Shown here: positions 1-6,841 of the stretch, in pieces | Layout of the letters: every line of letters starts with the position of its first letter | How positions within the stretch are numbered: position 1 is the first letter of the stretch | DNA from: Thermoplasmata archaeon | Lineage (GTDB): Archaea; Thermoplasmatota; Thermoplasmata; Thermoplasmatales; Thermoplasmataceae | Direction of reading: 5' to 3' | DNA length: 12,991 nucleotides | Assembly (NCBI GenBank): GCA_021797265.1 | Contig: JAJZZZ010000031.1 | Span: 1-12,991, forward strand | Program-made: the position numbers and the translations under genes | Notes under the pieces: model-generated | Databases searched by the model: none | Told to the model about the DNA's origin: nothing | The model's input: the letters and a program-made list of their open reading frames with translations, nothing else

Positions 1-251
1 TCTGCAGGTGGATTTCCCCCTGCCATGGTGGAGTCTGATTCCACTTTGAGGGGCACTGCATTCCTGAAATCCACATGTACGAAGAAGACGGGCATTTTAT
101 TTTCCCTGAATTTCCTTACAAGCTTCACTGCATTGGAGAGAACATCCACCGCCTTGTAGGGCCTGGTGTCCCTTCCAAGTATGCCCTTCTGCAAATCGAT
201 CAGTACAAGGGCTGTGCTGTTCCTGTTTATAGATAAGGTATTTCCAGCCAT
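1..251 (-). CDS. Isochorismatase-like cysteine hydrolase, N-terminal part (runs off left edge)
   Basis: Translating the minus strand from the ATG at 251-249 gives 83 complete codons that stay open to the window edge. Residues 13-23 read TALVLIDLQKG, the first strand and nucleophile-supporting Asp (D19) of the isochorismatase/nicotinamidase-like fold, and a second hydrophobic strand, PVFFVHVDF, follows at about residues 54-62. In this family a Cys-Lys-Asp triad hydrolyses amides or vinyl ethers; the Lys and Cys lie beyond the edge, so the substrate (nicotinamide, isochorismate or other) cannot be told. The start is supported by a TATA-like box at 273-278, about 25 bases upstream, which implies a leaderless mRNA. 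It is divergent from the MFS gene. Confidence 0.85.
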   Translation of the reverse strand, partial: MAGNTLSINRNSTALVLIDLQKGILGRDTRPYKAVDVLSNAVKLVRKFRENKMPVFFVHVDFRNAVPLKVESDSTMAGGNPPA

Positions 252-272
252 TCCAGCGGATTTTCAATTCAC

Positions 273-278
273 TTATAA
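273..278 (-). promoter_or_regulatory. TATA-like box for the isochorismatase-like gene
   Basis: On the minus strand this reads TTATAA, within CCTTATAAGT. Its centre is about 25 bases before the ATG at 251, the spacing expected when an archaeal transcript starts at or next to the start codon. No Shine-Dalgarno sequence is visible, which agrees with leaderless translation. The call rests on position and base content only. Confidence 0.5.
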
Positions 279-332
279 GGTTAACTGGGAAATATGAGCT
301 TGCGCAAGGTTTCTTACGCTTCTGCCCATAAG

Positions 333-358
333 AATAAATTAATACATAGGAAAAATAA
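333..358 (+). promoter_or_regulatory. AT-rich promoter region for the MFS transporter gene
   Basis: An AT-rich run with two possible TATA-like elements (AATAAATTAATA at 333-344 and AAAAATAA at 351-358) lies 24 to 49 bases before the ATG at 382. The nearer one would give a leaderless mRNA, the farther one a leader of about 20 bases. No clear Shine-Dalgarno sequence precedes the ATG. The 252-381 stretch between the two divergent genes holds only these promoter signals. Confidence 0.4.
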
Positions 359-381
359 CTGACCCTTGAAGTAGGCTCAGC

Positions 382-1746
382 ATGTCAGAAAACAAGGAAG
401 ATCCTGTACCCGGCGGAGAACAGAAGGTTCCAGCGATAAAAGGATATGCCTGGTTTACTAGCTATCTCTTTTCCAACGTTTCCGGTGGCCTCACTTCACC
501 CCTGTTGCCCTTGTTCGTTGTGCTTTACCTTCATGCAAGCGTCATAGAAGTGGGCACAATTTCCTCCATAGCTTCTGCCGCCTCGGTTCCTGCCCTCATA
601 TTCTGGGGAAACCTGTCAGACAGCATTGGCAAAAGGAAGATCTTCCTCCTCATAGGTTTCTTCGGCTCTTTTCTTTCCCTTCTTCTGATACTCATTGTGA
701 ATACAATAGGGATGTACGCCCTTACCCTGGTCGTATTCCAGGTTCTTGCCATGGCGAGCACTCCAGTGGCGACTCTCCTAATACTTGAAAGCACCGTTGA
801 GAAACGCTGGCCCAACGTGATGTCCAACTTCAACACTGTCTCTTACGTAGGGCTGGTTGCAGGCCTTGGGATTGGCACGGTCATGCTTAATCTGTACGGC
901 AATGCAAATTCCCACTTCCTCCCGGAACTCTATGTCATATCTGCATTCATATACCTGCTTGCGGGAATCAGCGCCTGGATACTCCTCCCTGAGCCACGGA
1001 AAAGGATATCGAGAAACAGCCCAAAGCTCTCAAGGACCTTTTCAATCAGAACAGTGGAAAGGGTCCGTTATTTTCCCTCAAATGTCATACATACCGTGAG
1101 CTTGAAGAAAGTGGGCAAAAAACTTGCAAAGAGGACAAAGCTGTACATTTTCTATACGTGCTTCCTTATGTTTGGGTTCCAGCTTTTTTTCATTCCCTTC
1201 CCTGTATTTATGCTCAACGTGCTCCATGCAACTGAGACAGAGGTTTTCATAATGTACCTCCTGAACAACGTTGCATCTGCCATAGCCTTCAGGATTAGCG
1301 GACGCACAATAAACAGAATGGGCGTAAGCAGGGCACTGTCCATGGCCCTGTTCTCAAGAGTGGGTATTCTTGGCTTCAGCACCTTTCTTGCGGTCCTGCT
1401 CATTGGTTTCCGGTTCTCCATCCCCCTCGCAATTCTCAGCTACGCGCTCATGGGATTCTTCTGGAGCTTCATCAGCATAAGCTGGGTTACCTCCATATCG
1501 AAACTTGCCATACCGGAAAACCGGGGGAAGGCCATTGGTTACTACAACTCTTTTCTGGGAGTCGGCCAGATAGGGAGTGGCGTTGTCTCAGGATATGTAG
1601 CCTACTCATTCGGATACGGGATAGAATTCCTGATCGCATCCCTTGCTGTCCTCATGGGAGGCGTGATGCTTGTTAGGTTCCAGCTGAAAATGAACGATAT
1701 GATCGTTGCAGATGATGTGAAGCGGACAAGGCTTCCCTCTTACTAG
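382..1746 (+). CDS. Major facilitator superfamily transporter, 12 predicted helices
   Basis: The 454-residue protein is very hydrophobic and falls into two six-helix halves joined by a basic cytoplasmic loop at about residues 203-252. Between helices 2 and 3 it has the MFS signature motif A, GNLSDSIGKRK (76-86), with the conserved G, D80, G83 and basic residues. A weaker copy, ISGRTINRMG, sits at the matching place in the second half, as expected for a duplicated MFS fold. The polar first 20 residues are probably cytoplasmic. The protein should be a secondary transporter in the cell membrane, but sequence inspection does not identify the substrate; drug efflux and nutrient uptake are both possible. 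Its TAG stop overlaps the stop of the convergent sepF, so there is no room for a terminator between them. Confidence 0.88.
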   Translation: MSENKEDPVPGGEQKVPAIKGYAWFTSYLFSNVSGGLTSPLLPLFVVLYLHASVIEVGTISSIASAASVPALIFWGNLSDSIGKRKIFLLIGFFGSFLSLLLILIVNTIGMYALTLVVFQVLAMASTPVATLLILESTVEKRWPNVMSNFNTVSYVGLVAGLGIGTVMLNLYGNANSHFLPELYVISAFIYLLAGISAWILLPEPRKRISRNSPKLSRTFSIRTVERVRYFPSNVIHTVSLKKVGKKLAKRTKLYIFYTCFLMFGFQLFFIPFPVFMLNVLHATETEVFIMYLLNNVASAIAFRISGRTINRMGVSRALSMALFSRVGILGFSTFLAVLLIGFRFSIPLAILSYALMGFFWSFISISWVTSISKLAIPENRGKAIGYYNSFLGVGQIGSGVVSGYVAYSFGYGIEFLIASLAVLMGGVMLVRFQLKMNDMIVADDVKRTRLPSY

Positions 1747-2111
1747 AGGTTCTTTATTCTGTTCCGGTCTATGGCGATGCCTGGTGGAGTTACAAGCAGG
1801 AAACTCTTGCCCACAAGAGCAACGTCGCCGTTGGAATCACGGACCAGGCGCCTCAGTTCCTCTGTAATCCTCTTCATGGTGTAATCCTCTGCGGAAACAG
1901 CTGTGCAGTCAATGAGCAGTATATCACCCTCAAAAATGTACTGGCTTATTTTCCTGACATCCTCAAGTCTCCTTATTTCAGCGACCCTGGCAACGTACCT
2001 TATGTCTGCCTTTTCCTCCTGAAACTTGAACTCGTTAAGGTCGATGAACTTCCTTACGCCTTCGATGTCTGTCTGCTCTTCCTTGGAAGATTTCCTTTTG
2101 AGGATCGCCAT
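1743..2111 (-). CDS. sepF: SepF-like cell division protein (DUF552)
   Basis: This 122-residue protein matches the archaeal SepF core: a short charged N-terminus, a linker, then an alpha/beta domain from about residue 36 with EGDILLIDCTAVS (61-73), a helix rich in Arg and Glu, and GDVALVGKSFLLVTPPGI near the end. SepF anchors the FtsZ ring to the membrane in archaea that divide with FtsZ. The start is firm: upstream in frame there are nine codons without ATG, GTG or TTG and then a TAG at 2139-2141. The N-terminus (MAILKRKSSKEEQ) is therefore short and mostly charged, and lacks the clear amphipathic membrane-targeting helix usual in the family. The gene is convergent with the MFS gene. Its promoter may use the T-rich, TATA-like stretch at about 2139-2145. 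Confidence 0.85.
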   Translation of the reverse strand: MAILKRKSSKEEQTDIEGVRKFIDLNEFKFQEEKADIRYVARVAEIRRLEDVRKISQYIFEGDILLIDCTAVSAEDYTMKRITEELRRLVRDSNGDVALVGKSFLLVTPPGIAIDRNRIKNL

Positions 2112-2190
2112 GCCAGCATTGTAATCTGCATAGATGAACTAAAACCTTTCTCAGTGTCAGTATTTAAGATCTCGGCAGGCTGCGGATTGG

Positions 2191-2856
2191 TTATGAATTG
2201 TTGACACGCTTGATAAAGACGTAGAAAAGGTTCGTGAATCCGTCTCTCCAGGTGTTGAGTTTGGGTTTGCTTATCCTAACGCCGTACTTGATGGGAATTT
2301 CTATGAACTTCCCAAGCTTGATTGCCTCAATCTTTATGTCCTGGGAGAATGACATCCCGTCGCTGAGGTTTCTCATCTCCCTGTACAGGCCCGCCTTGAA
2401 TATCCACATGCCGCTCTGGGAGTCCTTAAGGCTCACCTTGAACAGCATGCCTATGGACCTGGTGAGTATGCTGTTTCCAACAAAATGCAGCGTGGTATAG
2501 TTCTTGGCTGTCCTGAGGGATATCCTGTCGCATGAGATGAAGTCCACCTCATCCATCTGGAGTATCTGTATGAGCGGTCCCACAATATCCGTCGGGTATG
2601 TGCCGTCTCCGTCCAGGCACACTGCAATATCGCCAGTAACGTGGTTAAGGCCAGTTTTGTATGCAACACCGTAGCCCCGCCTTGGTTCGCTGATGACCTT
2701 CGCACCTTTTTCCGCAGCTATTTCCCTGGTCCTGTCCCGGGAATTTGTGTCGACCACTATGACTTCAACTTCATGCCCGAGGCTATTCAACCCATCAATG
2801 ACCTCTCCGATAGTTTTCTCTTCGTTAATTGTGGGAATAACTGCGCTTACTTTCAT
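2191..2856 (-). CDS. Family 2 glycosyltransferase, polyprenyl-phosphate glycosyltransferase (DPM1-like)
   Basis: From the ATG at 2856 the protein has 221 residues and begins at once with the GT-A core, MKVSAVIPTINEEKTIGEVI. Other landmarks are VIVVDTNSRDRT (33-43), the nucleotide-binding DGD triplet in CLDGDGTYP (D82, D84), DSQSGMW (145-151) and SQDIKIEA (171-178) with the likely catalytic-region Asp. This pattern fits enzymes that move mannose or glucose from a nucleotide sugar to dolichyl phosphate at the inner membrane face, which feeds archaeal protein glycosylation. There is no C-terminal membrane segment, so it is the short DPM1-type. The frame is open for 48 more codons upstream (to 3000), but that part has no family similarity and overlaps the promoter zone, so I reject it. 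AAAGGA at 2865-2870 can act as ribosome binding site. Confidence 0.85.
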   Translation of the reverse strand: MKVSAVIPTINEEKTIGEVIDGLNSLGHEVEVIVVDTNSRDRTREIAAEKGAKVISEPRRGYGVAYKTGLNHVTGDIAVCLDGDGTYPTDIVGPLIQILQMDEVDFISCDRISLRTAKNYTTLHFVGNSILTRSIGMLFKVSLKDSQSGMWIFKAGLYREMRNLSDGMSFSQDIKIEAIKLGKFIEIPIKYGVRISKPKLNTWRDGFTNLFYVFIKRVNNS

Positions 2857-2902
2857 TTTGGAAATCCTTTCATCCCTAAGGTTGCCCTTAGAACAATTAC
2901 GA

Positions 2903-2909
2903 TAAACGA
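2903..2909 (-). promoter_or_regulatory. Possible TATA-like box for the glycosyltransferase gene
   Basis: The minus strand reads TTTATCG here, about 50 bases before the ATG at 2856. A transcript starting about 25 bases on would have a leader of some 20-25 bases, enough to include the AAAGGA ribosome binding site. A second AT-rich candidate (GTTATA) lies a little further upstream. Weak evidence, by position only. Confidence 0.3.
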
Positions 2910-2943
2910 TTGGGTGTATAACTATCTTTTTCGTGAATAGTGC

Positions 2944-2955
2944 TAAAAATGAAAT
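2944..2955 (-). terminator. T-rich terminator after rad50
   Basis: About 60 bases past the rad50 stop the minus strand reads ATTTCATTTTTA. Short U-runs such as this end transcription in archaea without needing a hairpin. It lies before the proposed promoter of the glycosyltransferase gene, which suggests that gene is a separate unit. Confidence 0.35.
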
Positions 2956-3012
2956 AGAGTGTGAAGTGAACTCAATTTTTCTGCGGTTTCCTGTCTTCAC
3001 CCCTTCTTCAGA

Positions 3013-5709
3013 TCAGACTGATATGACCTTTGACTCCCCAGTCTTCTTGGAGATCTCATAAACGTTGTCCGCAACAGACCCAAGTTCCTTGTGGTGGGTA
3101 ACGAGAATCATCTGGGGAACAGGCGTTTCCTCTCCCCTGAAGGTGTACTGGATTATGTCCATCAGATTGCTCCTCCTGTCCTCGTCCAGGTACGTGGTGG
3201 GCTCATCCATGACTATTGTCTTGATGCTTTCCATCACATACGTTGCCAGTGCCAGCCGCAATGCAATGGCAAGGGCCACCTTCTCTCCACCACTGAGCAT
3301 GTCTATGCTCTGAACGTTTCCGTTCTGGGACACCTCGATGCCCATCTCCTCATTTATGCTAACATCGTCGAAATCCAGATTGAAGGAAGTGGAGTATTCC
3401 CTGACCTTGTTTGTTATGTATACTGCTGAATCTTTTCTGATGGCTTTCTGGATTCCTTCCCTGTCAAAACATGCCCTGAGCTTGCTGATAACATCTATAC
3501 TGTTTTTCAGGGTATCGAGCGAGGTTTTTTTCTGTTCAAGGCCCGCAAGCTTTGCTTTAAGTTCCTCAGCCTGCGATTTCTCAGTCTCAATGAAAGCCTT
3601 TATGGAGGATTCCTCCCGAATGCTGCTTAGAAGGTCTGCATTTACCCTTTCATATTCCCTGGATGCTGCTGCCATCTCCTCATCCAGTGCCGGTTTGCCT
3701 GAAAGCTGGGAATTGAGCTGTTCTATCTCCTTCTTCAGTGAATCAACCCGTGCTTTCTCCCCTTCCTGCGTGGAATTGAGGGCAAAAAGCTCATTGTAAA
3801 GTTGCAGCCTCGTCTTCTCCTTCTCCCTCATTGTCCTTATTTTCTGCCTTATGTTTGGATCGGGGACAATGTTGAGTTCCTTCTCCATTTCACTGAGGCG
3901 CCTCTCAGAATTCTCAATATCTGTATGGGTCTCCTGCTGCTTTTTCTTCAGCTGATCAGCATCTGTGGTTGCAATTGTCTGGGAATACTGCTCATACCTG
4001 TTGTAAGTGAATGTGAGGTTCCTGAGCTTCTTCTCGGTGTCCACCACATCAGCCATGTATGTCTGGTATGCCCCATGGCTCGCCCTGAGTGCTTCAATGT
4101 TCTTCCTGAGCTCACTGGCTTCATTCTCCAGTGATTCAATGTACTTTGTATCCACCGAGAGGGTTTCAATGTCCTGGGATCCGAGCATTTCAAGGCGCTG
4201 CTCGAGCTGAATTTTCTTCACATCCAGGTTTTTTTTCTGCTCCGCAAGCTCCAGAAGCCTCTTCCTGAGCTTATCCTCCTTCTCCCTGTATTCCGAATTC
4301 AACCGGTCCATGTGCTCTTTGGAGAGGGGCTGCAGGCAGAGAGGGCAGGTGGACGAATTTGACAGCATTCCCCTGTTGTCGGATATTTCCTTGATGTCAA
4401 GATTGGCCTTTCCGACCTCACTCTTGATGCTCTGGATCATTTCCTCGAACTGCAACCTTGACCCTTCAATTTTCTTCTTTTCCTCCTGTATTGACGCTGA
4501 TGTGATTGACTCCAGCCCAAGCTTGCCCTTGAGGATGCCTTCCCTGGCCTTCAGTGCCTGTTTCCTTTTTTCTATGTCAGAATCTACTTCCCTGATCCTT
4601 GATTCAGTCTTTCTGTAATCCGCCTCCCTGGACTCAAGTTCTTCCCTTCTGTTCCTGAGGTCGGTCAGCTTCCTGTCCATGAGAAGGTAAGCGTTGTGCC
4701 CCTGTTCCAGGTTCTTGATTTCACTGGTAATTGTCTGAATCTGCTTCACTCTCTCATCAAGGCTCTTGAGGAGCTCCTTCTTTGCCGGGAGTGAGTCAGC
4801 CAGGGAAAAATATTCACCAATGGAATCTGCCTTGCTCAGCAGGTCGTGGTCCACTTCCTTCCCCAGTTTTTCCAGGCTGTCCCTCTGTTCCCGGATATCC
4901 TTCATCCTCCGGTCTACCCTTACTGCTATTGCATCCAGGTCCCTTCTCCTTGACTGGAGCTGATCAGAGACTGAATTCAGCCTGGCAAGTTTCTCCTGCA
5001 CCTCAGTCCTTGACTTTTCAGCCTGGGAAAGCTTAGCCGTGAGAGCATTCCTCTCCTGCTCTCTTGATACAAGCTGCCTTCCAAGTTCCGATGCCTTTTC
5101 CTCCTTTGCCTTGATGCCGCTCCTGATCTCGTCAATGTCGTCTGCGAGGCCGGTATAAGCCGAGAGCTTGCTTTCAGCATCCTTGGAAAGCTGAGCAAGA
5201 TCCCTGGCAAAATCACCCAGAAGATCAAGCCCCAGAATCTTGCTGAAAGTCTTCTCCTTCTCCGCCGTGGTCTTTGAGATCAGTGAATCTATCTCTCCCT
5301 GTTCAACAAACACGGAGTTCATGAAAGTATCCTTGTCTATGCCTAAGATTCCGGATACAGTATCATCTACACCGGAAACAGTCCTCGCTAGTTCAGATTT
5401 ATCTTCTGTGAGTATGGCATCCCTTGACTTTATCCCGCTCTTTCCAAGGGACATCATCCTCTGAATCTGGTATTCATGCTGCCCAATGGTGAAATCGAGG
5501 GTTACAGCCAGTTCCTCTGAGCCCCTCCTGATGAGGTCCGATATTGCAGAACCCCTCTTTTCGCCAAAAAGCGCGAACTTTATGGCATCAATGATGCTAC
5601 TTTTTCCCGCACCGTTGTGGCCGTAGATCACAGTAACACCTTTTTCAAAATCAATCTTTGAATGTGCGTGGGACAGGAAATTCACCAGTTCAAGCTGTTT
5701 TATGATCAT
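3013..5709 (-). CDS. rad50: DNA double-strand break repair ATPase Rad50
   Basis: The 898-residue protein has the full Rad50 layout: Walker A GHNGAGKS (30-37), a long heptad-rich coiled coil, a central zinc hook CPLC (C455, C458) almost exactly at the midpoint, the returning coil, then ABC signature LSGGEK (805-810), Walker B TIVMDEPTTYLDE with DEPT at 835-838, and the switch His in VTHH (H872). Rad50 dimers bind Mre11 and use ATP to open and tether DNA ends for resection. The chosen ATG (5709) lies one base after the mre11 stop and has a strong AGGTGA site five bases upstream (5715-5720). A GTG at 5718 would add only three residues and would destroy that spacing. It is the last gene of the nurA-herA-mre11-rad50 operon, and all key motifs are intact. 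Confidence 0.96.
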   Translation of the reverse strand: MIIKQLELVNFLSHAHSKIDFEKGVTVIYGHNGAGKSSIIDAIKFALFGEKRGSAISDLIRRGSEELAVTLDFTIGQHEYQIQRMMSLGKSGIKSRDAILTEDKSELARTVSGVDDTVSGILGIDKDTFMNSVFVEQGEIDSLISKTTAEKEKTFSKILGLDLLGDFARDLAQLSKDAESKLSAYTGLADDIDEIRSGIKAKEEKASELGRQLVSREQERNALTAKLSQAEKSRTEVQEKLARLNSVSDQLQSRRRDLDAIAVRVDRRMKDIREQRDSLEKLGKEVDHDLLSKADSIGEYFSLADSLPAKKELLKSLDERVKQIQTITSEIKNLEQGHNAYLLMDRKLTDLRNRREELESREADYRKTESRIREVDSDIEKRKQALKAREGILKGKLGLESITSASIQEEKKKIEGSRLQFEEMIQSIKSEVGKANLDIKEISDNRGMLSNSSTCPLCLQPLSKEHMDRLNSEYREKEDKLRKRLLELAEQKKNLDVKKIQLEQRLEMLGSQDIETLSVDTKYIESLENEASELRKNIEALRASHGAYQTYMADVVDTEKKLRNLTFTYNRYEQYSQTIATTDADQLKKKQQETHTDIENSERRLSEMEKELNIVPDPNIRQKIRTMREKEKTRLQLYNELFALNSTQEGEKARVDSLKKEIEQLNSQLSGKPALDEEMAAASREYERVNADLLSSIREESSIKAFIETEKSQAEELKAKLAGLEQKKTSLDTLKNSIDVISKLRACFDREGIQKAIRKDSAVYITNKVREYSTSFNLDFDDVSINEEMGIEVSQNGNVQSIDMLSGGEKVALAIALRLALATYVMESIKTIVMDEPTTYLDEDRRSNLMDIIQYTFRGEETPVPQMILVTHHKELGSVADNVYEISKKTGESKVISV

Positions 5710-5710
5710 T

Positions 5711-6841
5711 TCACTCACCTATCCCCAGTTTTTCTCTGAGCCATCTTATGGCTTCTTCCCTATCCTGGCGGGCATGCCTGTAGAATTCCTGTGCCATTTC
5801 AGCAAGCTGGGGATTCTCCTTGAAATATGCCTTTATGTAATCTGATGCGGTGTCCATCCCCGGACGCGATTCTATTTCCACGGCCTCTGAAATGAATTCC
5901 GGTGGCCGGAAGCTGGCGTCCTGGTATTTTGTCAGAGCCCTCCTGACTTCTTCCTTGTCACCGGAGCCGTTCAGTCGTATTGTCACCAGGGGAGCCTTGC
6001 CGCCAAACCTGTCCCCGTATTTCTCCAGAGCCTTGCCAATATCTTCTTTGTAGCTGGAGAAGTCAGATTCCACAAGTAACTGGTACCTGACCTTTGTGAG
6101 TGGAATTCTTTCAGCCTTTGCTTCCCCATTCTCCAGAGTAACCAGATTTACGGACTTTCCCTGTTTCAGGAAGGCATTAATTTCCCTGATGCTCTTCATC
6201 TCCGTGGAACCTGCATAAGAAAAGAGCGGGTAGCTGTTTGCCTTTATGGCGCCATCGTGGACATGTCCGAACGCAAGATAGCTGAAATGCTTGGGAAGAT
6301 CCTCATACTTTGCCTCGCAAGCATCTTCAATGAGGTAGCCGGTTACCGCCTGGTGTGAAATAAGTATGGAATTCTTTGCATTCTGTGCAAGTTTGTCTGC
6401 CTCAACATATTCCTCAATGAGCTGGTCCTTCCTGGAACCCTTGAGGTTGGAAATCCCGACAATGAGCACCTCTTCCCCGTCCTTTGAATAAGTGCAGGAT
6501 TCAACACCGTCATGGCCCAGCAGCGTAATCCCGAGAAAGTCGAATATCTTTGCAGCAGGGTAATCTGTCCTTTTTGGCCTGTCATGGTCCCCCATGATCA
6601 GGTACATTGGGATGCCCGCATCCTTCATCTTCAGGGCAGTTTCCTTGAATTCGGTCAGTGCCCTGTTGGATGGGCTCCAGGTGTCAAACAGGTCACCTGA
6701 GTGCACGATGAAGTCCACCTTTCTCTCAATTGCAATATCCATTGCCTCCCGGAATGCATCGTAAAAGTCGCTCTCGCGATCATCACGCATATACTGGCGG
6801 CTTCCAAGGTGCGTATCCGACATATGCACAAATTTTAACAT
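5711..6841 (-). CDS. mre11: DNA double-strand break repair nuclease Mre11
   Basis: This 376-residue calcineurin-like phosphoesterase carries the metal-binding motifs in order: SDTHLGS (D9, H11), HSGDLFD (D50), MGDHD (D85, H86), ISHQ (H163) and FGHVH (H193, H195). These bind the two manganese ions used for endonuclease and 3'-5' exonuclease cleavage of DNA ends. The capping domain covers roughly residues 230-330. A predicted helical C-terminus (about 335-376), charged and rich in Arg/Glu, is the likely Rad50-binding segment. The usual GNHD reads GDHD here, an Asn-to-Asp change at a metal-ligand position that may be normal for this lineage. The ATG directly follows the herA TGA with no spacer, and a GGTGAT site lies inside the end of herA, so translation is probably coupled. 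Confidence 0.95.
   Translation of the reverse strand: MLKFVHMSDTHLGSRQYMRDDRESDFYDAFREAMDIAIERKVDFIVHSGDLFDTWSPSNRALTEFKETALKMKDAGIPMYLIMGDHDRPKRTDYPAAKIFDFLGITLLGHDGVESCTYSKDGEEVLIVGISNLKGSRKDQLIEEYVEADKLAQNAKNSILISHQAVTGYLIEDACEAKYEDLPKHFSYLAFGHVHDGAIKANSYPLFSYAGSTEMKSIREINAFLKQGKSVNLVTLENGEAKAERIPLTKVRYQLLVESDFSSYKEDIGKALEKYGDRFGGKAPLVTIRLNGSGDKEEVRRALTKYQDASFRPPEFISEAVEIESRPGMDTASDYIKAYFKENPQLAEMAQEFYRHARQDREEAIRWLREKLGIGE
5715..5720 (-). promoter_or_regulatory. Ribosome binding site that sets the rad50 start
   Basis: The minus strand reads AGGTGA, then five bases, then ATG at 5709. The site overlaps the end of mre11. It favours the ATG over the in-frame GTG at 5718, which itself overlaps the site, and suggests translational coupling with mre11. 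Confidence 0.6.

Noticed and set aside
2857..3000. 48-codon N-terminal extension of the glycosyltransferase frame (start at 3000)
   Set aside because: The glycosyltransferase core starts at the ATG at 2856 with a ribosome binding site. The extension has no family similarity and covers the likely rad50 terminator and the glycosyltransferase promoter.
3338..3799. Long plus-strand frames opposite rad50
   Set aside because: These Ser- and Leu-rich products are typical antisense shadows of Glu/Lys/Arg-rich coiled-coil coding sequence.
5716..5718. GTG start for rad50
   Set aside because: It overlaps the AGGTGA ribosome binding site that serves the ATG at 5709, and would add only three residues outside the family start.
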